IMG/VR virus record: IMGVR_UViG_3300042453_002790
Span: 1 to 64,000 of that record
Strand: one strand, 5' to 3'
From: a virus
Length of the DNA stretch: 64,000 nucleotides
Shown: one piece after another, positions 1 through 8,672 of the stretch
Layout: each line of letters starts with the position of its first letter
Numbering within the stretch: the stretch's first letter is position 1
Made by a program: the position numbers and the translations under genes
Notes under the pieces: model-generated
What the model was told of the DNA's origin: nothing
The model's input: only the letters and a program-made list of their open reading frames with translations
Database searches by the model: none

Positions 1-700
1 TACGCATTAGTTTGTCAATAGAATCATAAGAAGTATCGTCTAATTTCTTTAATCTACTTTCAAGTTCTTCAACGGCATCTTCATTGATTGGTTGAGTGAA
101 ACTTTTGAACTTATAATCACTACCTTTGATAATATCATCTACTTGTGCAAAAACATTACCATCTGCATCAAGAATTTCTACAGATTCTTTTCTGGTTTTT
201 CTTTTCTTTTGTTCTCTTTCTAATTTTCTTAGTTTAGCTGCTTGTAATGATGTTAACTTTTCTTTTTTTTCTTCTTTTGGTTCTAATTTTGGTTTTACTG
301 ATGTATCTTTGATAGGATCTTTTTTTGGACGATATACTGCATTCTTTGGCATCATCATTGGTGCAGTAGTGATTTTCTTTTCTTTTTTTAATTTTTCACT
401 ACTTCTTTTTGTAGCCTCTTCGTGAGGAGACAAAGATTCCTCCACTCTTTTAGTTTCATCTTCACCATGAGAAAGATGATCAGCTACTGTATCAAGATAC
501 TCTGCAGCCTTTGTAATTTTTGATTGAACCCAGGCTTCAAGATTTCCCTCACCATTGAGTTTGGTCATTAATCTTTTAATTGCTGCTTGAGCAGTTTTGA
601 GTTCTCCACGAGCCATTGAAAACTCTTCATCTTCGGTAAGATCTGAAATTCTTTCTAGGTCTGCAAGAATAGACCACTCCTTAAAGGTGAGTTTATCCAT
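1..700 (-). CDS. Charged hypothetical protein, 3' end cut by window edge
   Basis: An open frame starts at ATG 700 and runs off the left edge without a stop (about 233 codons visible). Visible protein: an N-terminal helical segment (about residues 1-75) with AWVQSKITKAAEYLDTVADH, a sequence style I associate with small cyanophage virion or packaging proteins. It is followed by a very Lys/Glu-rich, low-complexity stretch (about residues 95-175) and a further charged segment. It lies 23 bp after gp16, where T4 order would place gp17 (large terminase). The visible part shows no Walker motif and does not look like a terminase. Function unknown. Coding status is well supported by frame length and position; identity is not. 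Confidence 0.8.
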   Translation of the reverse strand, partial: MDKLTFKEWSILADLERISDLTEDEEFSMARGELKTAQAAIKRLMTKLNGEGNLEAWVQSKITKAAEYLDTVADHLSHGEDETKRVEESLSPHEEATKRSSEKLKKEKKITTAPMMMPKNAVYRPKKDPIKDTSVKPKLEPKEEKKEKLTSLQAAKLRKLEREQKKRKTRKESVEILDADGNVFAQVDDIIKGSDYKFKSFTQPINEDAVEELESRLKKLDDTSYDSIDKLMR

Positions 701-723
701 TTATGTCTATAAGTTTCCTATTT

Positions 724-1152
724 TTATTTAGGATCTTGGTTCATAGAACTCTTCAGGAACTTTTGGAGTTCTGCGGTAGATCCCAAGAACACTGCATTAT
801 TTGTAACGTTTGTTGGTACGGATCCTTTCTGTTCTTGATTAATATCCTTCATTTTCTTTTGAAGATCTAGAAGTTTATCTGTAACATCTCCAACATTTTT
901 AATAAGTTGTCCAGCAACTTCATATGCTCTTGGTGAGTCAGATTCTTGTGCAAGTTCTAGAATACCATTAATAGCTTCTTGACCCTTTTCTATGATGGAA
1001 TAAAGTTGACCTCTAGAATACTCATAGTCCTTTTGAAGTTGATCGACAACATCTGAGGTTTTTTGTATCTCTGGTTTATCTACCTTGACTATTTCGGATT
1101 CTATTGGAGTAGTTTCAATATTTAAAGCTTTATCAATATCTTCAAAACTCAT
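724..1152 (-). CDS. gp16: Small terminase subunit gp16
   Basis: A 142-aa, strongly helical and acidic protein, close to the length of T4 gp16 (164 aa). In T4-like phages gp16 forms a ring that regulates gp17, the packaging ATPase/nuclease. The central region (about residues 35-110) is a predicted coiled coil with LQKDYEYSRGQLYSIIEKG and LLDLQKKMKDIN, as in the gp16 central domain. Its ATG overlaps the gp15 stop by 4 nt (ATGA), indicating translational coupling. Position directly after gp13-gp14-gp15 matches T4 late order. Assignment rests on sequence style plus synteny; no catalytic residues are expected. Confidence 0.85.
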   Translation of the reverse strand: MSFEDIDKALNIETTPIESEIVKVDKPEIQKTSDVVDQLQKDYEYSRGQLYSIIEKGQEAINGILELAQESDSPRAYEVAGQLIKNVGDVTDKLLDLQKKMKDINQEQKGSVPTNVTNNAVFLGSTAELQKFLKSSMNQDPK

Positions 1153-2201
1153 AGATCAATACCTTTTGTAGAACTATAAATCTTTCCATCTCCATCAAAA
1201 TTATAACGATACTCACTAAATCCAAAGTCATCATCCAAGTTAATTAGATCATCATCTGAAGAATTGATGACATTAACTGGATCTCCTTCAGAATGAGTTG
1301 CAATAGAAGTTCCATCCTGACCCCTATTTACTGATAGAGTATTTCCTGTAATTTTACTAATAAACATAGATTCTTCACCGATCATAATGTATGATTTTTC
1401 AATCAGTGAAGTTGCATCCGAAACATCAAATACAGTTACATCTGATGAAATATCTTCAGCAATAGTTGTAGTTGCATCATTATCGTAATCTTTAAGAGCC
1501 CTTGGTTCCGCAACGTATCTCAATTGTCTGGAAGCATTTACTCTATTTGTATCTGTATAATAATCGACCTGAACTTGTTTAATCAATGCCTCATTTGGTG
1601 TTCCTACTGGTCCGAATAGATAGGTTTTTGCAACAAAATCTAAAGTATAGATTAACACTCTTCTTGTAGTAAAATCTCCTTCATATTGATCATCCATTGA
1701 AATACTTTCCAGTACCATTGGAATGTCTTTCTTTTCCCCAATACTTGAAATAAGATCTACCGTTAAATTAAAATGTGGTTGGAAATATGGTAAAATTTGT
1801 TCTATAACTTGTAAGGCATCTTCATTCAATTTAGACATTATTGAAAGCCTAAAGTTAACATTATATGGTACAGGCATAAAAACTTTTGTTAGTTCATTAT
1901 TTGCCTGATCATATGATCTAAAAGTTTGCATAGTAGATGATTTTCTACTAGAATCATAAGAAATCCCTGTCATTTCAAATGACATTCTGGGAAGAGTTAT
2001 AGCTGCTCTTTTTTTAAGGTCTGGTACTTGTTCAATTCTTGCTAAAAACTTTTGAACGGGTCCATAAGCAATAGGAACTGTAATGATACTGAAATCATCC
2101 CCAGCATTATCTTTATGTTTAATTTGAATATTGTTAAAGAGTGTTCCGAAAGATACAATGGTCTTTCTCAATATTTCGTGGTAAAAATAATTAGAGATCA
2201 T
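1149..2201 (-). CDS. gp15: Tail completion / sheath stabiliser gp15
   Basis: A 350-aa protein with the N-terminus typical of gp15 (MISNYFYHEILRKTIVSFGT), followed by a region with RIEQVPDLKKRAAITLPRMS. In T4, gp15 (272 aa) caps the contracted sheath/tube and joins tail to neck. The protein is longer than T4 gp15. The extra length is explained by a C-terminal insertion (about residues 250-310) of a small beta domain with IMIGEESMFISKITGN, NRGQDGT and HSEGDPV, a pattern also seen in other virion proteins of this window. The gene sits 27 nt after gp14 and overlaps gp16 by 4 nt. Confidence 0.88.
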   Translation of the reverse strand: MISNYFYHEILRKTIVSFGTLFNNIQIKHKDNAGDDFSIITVPIAYGPVQKFLARIEQVPDLKKRAAITLPRMSFEMTGISYDSSRKSSTMQTFRSYDQANNELTKVFMPVPYNVNFRLSIMSKLNEDALQVIEQILPYFQPHFNLTVDLISSIGEKKDIPMVLESISMDDQYEGDFTTRRVLIYTLDFVAKTYLFGPVGTPNEALIKQVQVDYYTDTNRVNASRQLRYVAEPRALKDYDNDATTTIAEDISSDVTVFDVSDATSLIEKSYIMIGEESMFISKITGNTLSVNRGQDGTSIATHSEGDPVNVINSSDDDLINLDDDFGFSEYRYNFDGDGKIYSSTKGIDL

Positions 2202-2228
2202 TACAAGTTACCGTAGAGTATTAATTAT

Positions 2229-3659
2229 TTAGTATTCACCAAAAGGATTGCGTTGACTGAAATCAACTATAGAGTCGGCAGCTTCTTCTATCTCAATATT
2301 TGAAGCATATGCATCTAAGAACTCATTTGTTTTTACTGATGCAATTCTGTAACTTGCAGCTGCACCAACTATAGCTTCTCCAAGTGCAAAGTTTCCATCA
2401 ACAATTGCAACTTTAAGAATTCTATTAACGTAGTCCCAACTCTTAACATATGCAGTTGTTCCAGTTTTTGTACCAGTTACAACTTCATTATAATCATAAT
2501 CACCAAAGGTAATAGAAGTTGGATCTGTAAAGGTTACTGTTGGAGCAAATGTGTATCCAGCTCCAGCATTTGTGTATCTTACAGCAGCTACAACCCCATT
2601 TGTGTTCAATATTGCCTCTGCTTGTGCATTATTAATATTAGATGAAACTCCAGAACTTGTTGGTATGAAGATTCTATCTATTATTACTTGTGGAGTAGTT
2701 GAATATCCCACACCTCCAGATGTAATTCCAATCAATCCAAGAACACCAGTGTTTATAACTGCAGTTGCAATTCCTCCAGATCCACTACCACCAGAAATTG
2801 TGACGGTAGGAGGTTCAGTGTATCCAAATCCAGGATTGGTTACTAAGATTCTATCAATAGACAATCTCTGATTTGAGGATCTACTTGTCATAATTGCAAC
2901 AGCGGTTGCAGTCATACCACCTGTAGGAGGTTTGGATATTTTAACGGTTGGAGTTGAAATATATCCAAATCCGTCATTAAGTAAATCAATATATTGTACT
3001 GATTTGGATCCGGGAGTCGTTGTTGCAAATCCAACTACTGCTGTTGCAACAGTTGCAGCCGCACCAACCATTTGAATAGTATAAACGTTTCCAAGATCTT
3101 TGATTGATTCATTGACTTCAATTCCAGTTGGATCAACTTCTGGGACATCGATAATTTCATCTTCATATTCAAATCTTTCACATCTTAACTCATAGACATA
3201 TAGATTGTTGAGTTGATAGAATGGTTTTTTATGTTCTACATATTTAATTTCAAATAGAGATTCATCTAGAGGAAACCAAATCAAATCTCCTTCTTGGGGT
3301 CTAAATGCAAGTTTCCTTTCATTTTCCGGCCATAATTTGAGTAACGGAGAAATGAAATCATCATATCTTTCTTTTGAAATTACAAGATTTATTTCATCAT
3401 TGCTTCTTACGCCAAACTTTGAGAGTAAATCCCCATTTCCAGAAAAACCATCAAAATTCATTAGATAGGCTTCAATTCTATAACTATCATCAAATTTTGA
3501 AGCGACTATTTCTTTAATGACGGTATTTTCTCCGACAATTTTTCTAGGCATGTATAGAACATCTTGTCCATACATTTTCAGTTGTTCATTGACTAGATCT
3601 TGAATAAGTCGTTGCTCACTCGGAGATCCTTGTAAAAAATAAGAATTGAGTGGTGACAT
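2229..3659 (-). CDS. gp14: Neck protein gp14 with GxGY-repeat insertion
   Basis: A 476-aa protein, nearly twice T4 gp14 (256 aa). The N-terminal part (about residues 1-170) carries the neck-protein signature, including LYMPRKIVGENTVIKEIVAS and WPENERKLAFRPQEGDLIWF. In T4, gp14 with gp13 completes the head-tail connector. About residues 225-385 are an insertion of Gly/Tyr/Pro repeats: GFGYISTPTVKI, GFGYTEPPTVTI, GVGYSTTPQVII and GAGYTFAPTVTF, interleaved with Ala/Val/Thr strands. The family core resumes at the C-terminus with ASNIEIEEAADSIVDF. The gene follows gp13 with 1 nt between the stop and the ATG. The insertion is probably a surface decoration. Confidence 0.9.
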   Translation of the reverse strand: MSPLNSYFLQGSPSEQRLIQDLVNEQLKMYGQDVLYMPRKIVGENTVIKEIVASKFDDSYRIEAYLMNFDGFSGNGDLLSKFGVRSNDEINLVISKERYDDFISPLLKLWPENERKLAFRPQEGDLIWFPLDESLFEIKYVEHKKPFYQLNNLYVYELRCERFEYEDEIIDVPEVDPTGIEVNESIKDLGNVYTIQMVGAAATVATAVVGFATTTPGSKSVQYIDLLNDGFGYISTPTVKISKPPTGGMTATAVAIMTSRSSNQRLSIDRILVTNPGFGYTEPPTVTISGGSGSGGIATAVINTGVLGLIGITSGGVGYSTTPQVIIDRIFIPTSSGVSSNINNAQAEAILNTNGVVAAVRYTNAGAGYTFAPTVTFTDPTSITFGDYDYNEVVTGTKTGTTAYVKSWDYVNRILKVAIVDGNFALGEAIVGAAASYRIASVKTNEFLDAYASNIEIEEAADSIVDFSQRNPFGEY

Positions 3660-3660
3660 A

Positions 3661-4494
3661 TTAACCTATGAGATCCAGTGGTGGTAATTCGTATTCATCC
3701 TTGAGTTGTTGCTCAAGTTTTTCAATCTCTGCAACTCCATCATCATAAATTTGTCTACCATTAAGAACAATTCCTCCTGGAAGTTGAACTCCCTGGAACT
3801 TACTCATATTTTGACCCCATTGTTTCTTAATGAGAGCAGTAAGATATTTCTTTAGCCACCAATCGTTATAAAGTTTTGGAGCATCATTTGGATCCAAAAT
3901 TCTATAACAATCAATAATTACATATTCATTTTCTCCAACTTGAGACCAATCTATATCAAGATATAACTTATGATTTTTTTTATTGAATCTAATCTGTGCA
4001 TGAGGGTTCAAAAGAAAATCTAAATCCTCTAGATATCTTTTAACCATCGCATAGTTCAGAAGATCTAATGCACCATAATAGTAAACATCATTTAAGAATA
4101 ACTGGTATTTGATATTAAATAGACCATCCGAAACGGTACTGGAATTAATTTTGAGAATATTATTTACACCAATAATACTATCTGGAAGGGGTAGATAATT
4201 TACTCCCTCAACATAAGTAAGTGAAGTCAAACCTGCACCCACAACATCGGTTGCAGATGTTGTAGCTGATCCTACAGGTCCTGGTTGAGCTAAGGTTGTT
4301 TTAGTTGCTGGGGTAAGTTTATGCTTTAGAAAAACACGATCAATACCATCATAATGACGTTCATGATAATATTGAATCGCATCATCAATTAGGTTATCAA
4401 TTTGATCGTCGTCTACGTTTATTTCTAAAACTGGCTTCCCTAGTTGTTTGAGGCAGTATTCTTTCAACTCTGCTCTACTAGATGGCTGTGCCAT
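3661..4494 (-). CDS. gp13: Neck protein gp13
   Basis: A 277-aa protein (T4 gp13 is 309 aa). Recognised by the N-terminal ELKEYCLKQLGKPVLEINVD and the conserved LIDDAIQYYHERHYDG segment, then an aromatic-rich portal-adaptor fold with LYLDIDWSQVGENEYVIIDC. gp13 joins the portal to gp14 and the tail. A Thr/Ala/Gly loop (about residues 66-92) interrupts the N-terminal half. The ATG follows directly on a U-run of a terminator-like hairpin. The only good Shine-Dalgarno (AGGGG, 9 nt upstream) is in the 3' arm of that hairpin, which overlaps a TATAAATA late promoter. Confidence 0.92.
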   Translation of the reverse strand: MAQPSSRAELKEYCLKQLGKPVLEINVDDDQIDNLIDDAIQYYHERHYDGIDRVFLKHKLTPATKTTLAQPGPVGSATTSATDVVGAGLTSLTYVEGVNYLPLPDSIIGVNNILKINSSTVSDGLFNIKYQLFLNDVYYYGALDLLNYAMVKRYLEDLDFLLNPHAQIRFNKKNHKLYLDIDWSQVGENEYVIIDCYRILDPNDAPKLYNDWWLKKYLTALIKKQWGQNMSKFQGVQLPGGIVLNGRQIYDDGVAEIEKLEQQLKDEYELPPLDLIG

Positions 4495-4524
4495 AAAAAA
4501 ATACCCCTAGTTTCCTAGAGGTAT
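4495..4524 (-). terminator. Intrinsic terminator that also carries the gp13 ribosome site
   Basis: On the minus strand a 10-bp stem (AUACCUCUAG / CUAGGGGUAU, one G-U pair) closes a GAAA tetraloop and is followed by a U-run directly before the gp13 AUG. This has the form of a rho-independent terminator for the oxygenase gene ending at 4532. The 3' arm contains AGGGG at correct spacing for the gp13 start. Confidence 0.8.
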
Positions 4525-4529
4525 TTATA
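4522..4529 (-). promoter_or_regulatory. T4-type late promoter TATAAATA before gp13
   Basis: A perfect T4 late consensus octamer TATAAATA on the minus strand. With T4 late spacing, transcription would start near 4516, inside the 5' arm of the hairpin. Confidence 0.75.
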
Positions 4530-4531
4530 AT

Positions 4532-5221
4532 TTAGATGTCTGCGTATCTTCTTATTAATCTATGGAATATGTCATTAACTTTGAATCCAGCTTGACTGAT
4601 TACTTTTTGGAACTCTTCGTAACTTTTTACATTATTGGAAGTTTCTTCATCCAAATTTAATTCATTTAATTCATAACATATTTCTCTTATAAATGGGTCT
4701 TTAATAAAAGATTTTACCCAAAATACGCAAACGTCCCTATGACCTTTGGTTACTTTATTGACTCTATGTGGTACACCTGTTGGATAAACAATTCCAAATC
4801 CTGGATCTAATTTTATTTTAGTTTCTTCATCATTCATAAAGAAACAAAGTTCCCCACCTTCGTATGTAGAAGGATCTGAAAGAAATATAGTGACACTGTA
4901 GTGGCCATTGAATCCAATATCCACATGAGTATTGTAATATCCCCCTTCTTCAGTTCTAGTAACTAAAACATCTTCTATTTTTTTGGGAAAACAGAAATGT
5001 GAAAATTTTTTATTAGTGTCAATTGAGTTATAAACATTTTTTGAAATCTTTTCCTTTATGAAAGGATTCACAAGTTCTTTGTTATTTTTTGTTTGTGGGT
5101 CTCCATAATAAGTTTTTAAACCAGTTTCCCAATCACCATCTACCGAAAGATCTAAAAATTTTTTAGTTTCTTTGAGTTGTTCTGTATCTAAAAAATTTAT
5201 GATTACATAGTCATTTTTCAT
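4532..5221 (-). CDS. 2OG-Fe(II) oxygenase, PKHD-type (HxD)
   Basis: A 229-aa protein from ATG 5221; an in-frame TTG two codons upstream is a less likely start. It has the double-stranded beta-helix of 2-oxoglutarate/Fe(II) dioxygenases: HVD (H99, D101) in YYNTHVDIGFNGHYSVTIFL, the third iron ligand H152 in GVPHRVNKV, and R162 in GHRDVCVFW as likely 2OG anchor. The pattern resembles PiuC/PKHD-type hydroxylases. It would use O2 and 2OG to hydroxylate a substrate not deducible from sequence. It lies 2 nt after the halogenase-family gene, suggesting co-expression. All metal ligands are present, so it is probably active. Confidence 0.88.
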   Translation of the reverse strand: MKNDYVIINFLDTEQLKETKKFLDLSVDGDWETGLKTYYGDPQTKNNKELVNPFIKEKISKNVYNSIDTNKKFSHFCFPKKIEDVLVTRTEEGGYYNTHVDIGFNGHYSVTIFLSDPSTYEGGELCFFMNDEETKIKLDPGFGIVYPTGVPHRVNKVTKGHRDVCVFWVKSFIKDPFIREICYELNELNLDEETSNNVKSYEEFQKVISQAGFKVNDIFHRLIRRYADI

Positions 5222-5223
5222 AA

Positions 5224-6777
5224 TCAATCTTGATAGATAGTTTCTTTCAAAAATTCATAATGAGTAGGTAATCCATCGACGTATGATGAAAGAGTATCAT
5301 GGAACATTTTAAATTCTCTATTGATATTTTTAAACTGTTCAATTTCTTCATAAGGAAGTTCACCTGATCCCGGTAAACCTCTACCCACTTTATATGTCGG
5401 CAAATATCCCATGCCGGCAGCAATATAAGGTACGCCTCCATACAAACCATTAAAATTAGATTGTCTAAAGACATTAACTTCAAGTTGTTGAACATCATAA
5501 TCATTGTGATATTCAATAGAAGTTACGTGTTTCCAATAATCAGTGTCTTGTCTCATTGACAATCCATAATGAATTTCAATAAATGATCTGACTCCATCCA
5601 TTGTATAATTCAAGTAAGTATTAAACATAGATTTATCAATACCGGAGACAAATCTATCTCTCCTAATTAAAGTTTTAACTAATCTGAAAATATTATCGTG
5701 TGTAGTCAATAACCCAGTGGACTCTAAAGGTTCAATAAAACCATAAGAAAGTCCTATACCCAATACATTTTTTACCCAGGCTTTTTCCCTTTTGCCATGA
5801 CGAATCGAAATTTCTTTCATCTCCAAATCGTCAGGAACATTCTTTTTGGTCTTTTTCAAATGATTGCGAAACTCAATTTCTGCTTGATCTCTGGACACAA
5901 ATTTACTTGAATAAACATATCCAGAACCAATTCTACTCCACAATGGAATATTCCATACCCACCCATTTTCAATTGCAGTGCAATTAGTAGTATTCTCCAT
6001 TTCTTCATTTGGATTAGAATATGGAATTTTGGTAGCAAGAGCCCTATCATTCATCAAAGTATCTCCAAAAGAGATGAACTTTGAACCCATTTTTTCTTCT
6101 AACAATAAGGATTTGAATCCCGTACAATCAATAAAAAGATCTGCGGTTAATTTTTGACCAGATTCCGTTAAAATATATTCAATTTCCCCATCTTCTTTTT
6201 GAGAAATATCAACAACATCTTCCAAAATATGAGTCATTCCGGAAGGCAAACAAATATTATTTTTAAGATAAATTCCAAATTTTGTCGCATCTAAATGATA
6301 TGCAGTATCTTTTTCAAAAAAGAAATTTGGAATACTATTGTCTTCATTTTTTGTTAATTTATTTTTTTCGGATAGATAAGAAATTGGATTATAAAATTTG
6401 GCAAATTTATCAAAGGTGTGATATTCCGGATCTAGTTGTCGCAGAATTGGCCAACCATCCAATCCCCTTTGCATACGTTCTGCGGAATGATGCCCAAATG
6501 GATATTGAAATACGGTATTTAGCTCTCTAAAATCAGTAAATTTGATAGAAACCTTATAAGTTGCATCACACTCTTTCATCCACTGATCATCACTTAATCC
6601 AATAAGATGTAAGTAACTGTTAAATTGACCTAAAGTGGATTCCCCCACTCCCATTGTTTTTATATCTTTAGATTCAATAAGAGTTACATCCATATCTGGA
6701 AAATTCTTACATAAAGCAGCAGCTGTCATCCATCCAGAACTACCACCACCCACAATAACAATTTTGTTGATTCTCAT
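5224..6777 (-). CDS. Flavin-dependent tryptophan-halogenase-family protein
   Basis: A 517-aa protein, the usual length for the PrnA/RebH family. The ATG at 6777 has a GGAG ribosome site; an upstream in-frame TTG (6789) is rejected. Visible features: N-terminal FAD-binding IVIVGGGSSGWMTAAAL; a Lys in DATYKVSIKF at the place of the catalytic lysine (K79 in PrnA); LFIDCTGFKSLL; the family motif GWVWNIPLWSR; and SYGFIEPLESTG. Family enzymes use FADH2, O2 and halide to make a hypohalous acid/chloramine that halogenates tryptophan or other aromatics; some phage members may do other flavin chemistry. No flavin reductase is seen in the window. It is followed 2 nt later by an oxygenase gene and preceded by a DUF6065-like gene. 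Confidence 0.9.
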   Translation of the reverse strand: MRINKIVIVGGGSSGWMTAAALCKNFPDMDVTLIESKDIKTMGVGESTLGQFNSYLHLIGLSDDQWMKECDATYKVSIKFTDFRELNTVFQYPFGHHSAERMQRGLDGWPILRQLDPEYHTFDKFAKFYNPISYLSEKNKLTKNEDNSIPNFFFEKDTAYHLDATKFGIYLKNNICLPSGMTHILEDVVDISQKEDGEIEYILTESGQKLTADLFIDCTGFKSLLLEEKMGSKFISFGDTLMNDRALATKIPYSNPNEEMENTTNCTAIENGWVWNIPLWSRIGSGYVYSSKFVSRDQAEIEFRNHLKKTKKNVPDDLEMKEISIRHGKREKAWVKNVLGIGLSYGFIEPLESTGLLTTHDNIFRLVKTLIRRDRFVSGIDKSMFNTYLNYTMDGVRSFIEIHYGLSMRQDTDYWKHVTSIEYHNDYDVQQLEVNVFRQSNFNGLYGGVPYIAAGMGYLPTYKVGRGLPGSGELPYEEIEQFKNINREFKMFHDTLSSYVDGLPTHYEFLKETIYQD

Positions 6778-6789
6778 GATAATCTCCAA

Positions 6790-7617
6790 TTACTTATAAA
6801 AATTGTTTAAACGTTTTCTGAACTTATTATAAATGGTGTCAGTAAACCAAGAAATTGAACCATAATAATTATCTCTATGTATCTCAGATAATTTTTCCTT
6901 AGATAAAAAGTTAATTTCGTGATTAAAGGATGTTCTCTTGAAGGGTATTATCAATGCAAGAGGTGTGTCTTTTAATATTACTTGTTTTTTCTGGTCATAA
7001 ATTTCTGGAGATTCTTGAATTGCATAATTGAATTCAAAAAACCATTTTAAATGAATTGGAGTAATGTCTGGATGAACAACTGCAGATACAGAAGTAAAAT
7101 TTTTGTTCCTATTCCAATATGGATCTGTGATTAAAACAGAAACACCAGGACTTGTTTTAATCCACCATGGACTTGATACTTTATGGAACATTCCCATTTT
7201 GGGTTTTTGTTCATAAGACATTCCTTGGAATTGATTAAATCTATGAACACTATAATTTATTTCGGGAGTTTCTAAAGCGGACTCAAACCTCATTTCACCA
7301 TTAATCATCCGAAAACACATGTCAGTCCAGGCTGGTAATATGTAACCAGTTTTTAAATAATCAACAATTCCTGGACAATGATGTACTGTACTATCTTTAA
7401 TTAAGCTATATGGATTTTCTCCAGCAGCTAATGAACTTCTATTTCCAAGAGGATTCAGATTCATTATTGGAGCAAAAGGACATTTTGATTTTCCAGAAGA
7501 GGGTTTTTTACTTTTTAAAAACCACTCTGGAAATTGTTTATATGCTGGATATACTTCGGGTATTCCTTTTGCTTGATCCGAAGCACAAAATTGAATAATA
7601 TTTTTCTTTTTGAACAT
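6790..7617 (-). CDS. DUF6065-like protein, copy A
   Basis: A 275-aa protein from ATG 7617, preceded by GGTGA; the frame extends to a GTG at 7650. I do not know a function. The sequence pattern (HCPG near residue 115, a long YILPAWTD stretch, SSPWWIKTSPGVSVLITDP, then VILKDTPLALIIPFKR) resembles the uncharacterised DUF6065-type family. It shares this layout with the gene at 10517-11302, so the two are divergent paralogs. It is 12 nt upstream of the halogenase-family gene in the same direction, so a joint pathway is plausible. The divergent spacer to the next gene is AT-rich. Confidence 0.7.
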   Translation of the reverse strand: MFKKKNIIQFCASDQAKGIPEVYPAYKQFPEWFLKSKKPSSGKSKCPFAPIMNLNPLGNRSSLAAGENPYSLIKDSTVHHCPGIVDYLKTGYILPAWTDMCFRMINGEMRFESALETPEINYSVHRFNQFQGMSYEQKPKMGMFHKVSSPWWIKTSPGVSVLITDPYWNRNKNFTSVSAVVHPDITPIHLKWFFEFNYAIQESPEIYDQKKQVILKDTPLALIIPFKRTSFNHEINFLSKEKLSEIHRDNYYGSISWFTDTIYNKFRKRLNNFYK

Positions 7618-7669
7618 AAATTCACCAAAATGATAATTTGAAATTGTCACTATATAATTTAACTGTTAA

Positions 7670-7675
7670 TATAAT
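7670..7675 (+). promoter_or_regulatory. Possible -10 box for the reversed oxygenase gene
   Basis: TATAAT lies 13 nt upstream of the plus-strand ATG at 7689, in a 71-bp AT-rich spacer between divergent genes. No clear -35 is seen, so this is tentative. No late octamer is present for this gene. Confidence 0.35.
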
Positions 7676-7688
7676 ACCTTATTAATTT

Positions 7689-8291
7689 ATGTTAGTAACT
7701 TGGCCTTCCCCTTTTATTTTTTGGACTGAGGTAGAAAACCATCAAGAAATAAAAAAAGAATTGAAAGATAAAATTTTAGAAGAAAGTAAAGATTTTAAGT
7801 ATTATAACTCTCCATTAAAGGATAGAAAAATAACGGAAAATAAATGGTATTGTGAAGTTATTACTAGTTATTTTCACAGAAAAGAAATAGAAAAATTTTT
7901 TACTGAAAAAATAATTACATCTATTGTAGAAAATCCGTTAGAAGAATTATTTAAGAATAAAAGTTTATTTCCTAATAAACCTAAAGATATAATTATACCC
8001 GAAATTTGGTTTAATGTATATAAACCTGGATATTCTCAAGAACTACATGCTCATGGTGGAGCTGTTTTATCGGGAATTTATTTACTGGAACTAAATGAAC
8101 CAAATACTACAATGTTTTTTAACAACAACTCAAGATATGAATATATGAAAAGTGATGTTGGAAGTGTTTTCCCAACATCACACATTGAAGAGGGTAATGT
8201 AATATTTTTCCCTTCAGAAGTACCTCATTCTGTTAATAAATGCACTAGAGATAGAATAACTATATCTTTTAACTTACTATTAGATTATTAA
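7689..8291 (+). CDS. 2OG-Fe(II) oxygenase, HxH type, reversed orientation
   Basis: A 200-aa protein on the strand opposite to nearly all other genes. The C-terminal half has the TIGR02466-like pattern: WFNVYKPGYSQELHAHGG with H120 and H122, then SGIYLLEL, H180 in FFPSEVPHSV, and basic R187/R189 before ITISFNLLL. This matches a dioxygenase jelly-roll with iron ligands and a 2OG-binding arginine; the substrate is unknown. The N-terminal 100 residues are Lys-rich and unassigned. Its stop overlaps the stop of the convergent downstream gene through a shared palindromic TTAA. It is low in GC, like its neighbours. Confidence 0.8.
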   Translation: MLVTWPSPFIFWTEVENHQEIKKELKDKILEESKDFKYYNSPLKDRKITENKWYCEVITSYFHRKEIEKFFTEKIITSIVENPLEELFKNKSLFPNKPKDIIIPEIWFNVYKPGYSQELHAHGGAVLSGIYLLELNEPNTTMFFNNNSRYEYMKSDVGSVFPTSHIEEGNVIFFPSEVPHSVNKCTRDRITISFNLLLDY

Positions 8292-8629
8292 ACAGGTTTT
8301 GTCCCATCTAGAGCGGGGGTCTCTGGAATTAAATCTTGAGCAGTGCTCACTAACATTTTAGTTCTTTCCAATTCTTCTTCCATCATTTGAGCAGCAGATT
8401 TAATACTTCCCTCATCTACTAAATTTTTGAAAATAACTTCTTTATCTGCAGGAATAGAGGTTACAGTTGGATCTGCAATCATCTCTTTAATTTTTAGATC
8501 GGCTACTTCGTGAATGGTATTTCTGCAGCGAAGTTTTACCATCTCTTGAAACCAGTCATCTGGGTCTACTGCAATATGAGCTAAAGCAGCATATTCCAAA
8601 TCAGTTAATTCTACACTTAGAGTTACCAT
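8288..8629 (-). CDS. Small conserved-type hypothetical protein (113 aa)
   Basis: An acidic, largely helical 113-aa protein. The N-terminal segment MVTLSVELTDLEYAALAHIA and the middle KLRCRNTIHEVADLKIKEMI are of a kind seen in small cyanophage genes near tail-fibre clusters. No enzymatic motif is seen. It has its own late-promoter octamer and sits between enzyme and adhesin genes. It might be a fibre chaperone or accessory; this is not shown by the sequence. Confidence 0.7.
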   Translation of the reverse strand: MVTLSVELTDLEYAALAHIAVDPDDWFQEMVKLRCRNTIHEVADLKIKEMIADPTVTSIPADKEVIFKNLVDEGSIKSAAQMMEEELERTKMLVSTAQDLIPETPALDGTKPV

Positions 8630-8654
8630 TGTTCTTAACTATGAATTTTAATAA

Positions 8655-8662
8655 TATTTATA
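8655..8662 (-). promoter_or_regulatory. Late promoter TATAAATA
   Basis: A perfect TATAAATA on the minus strand, 25 nt upstream of the ATG at 8629. Confidence 0.7.
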
Positions 8663-8672
8663 TGATTATTGG

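Noticed and set aside
126-425. Plus-strand ORF of 99 codons
   Set aside because: Antisense shadow of the Lys/Glu-rich minus-strand frame that enters from the left edge.
1-700. Large terminase gp17 as the left-edge gene
   Set aside because: The visible 233 residues are Lys/Glu-rich and lack Walker A/B motifs, so gp17 must lie further left, if present.
6778-6789. TTG start for the halogenase-family gene
   Set aside because: An ATG 12 nt downstream has a GGAG site and aligns directly with the FAD motif spacing.
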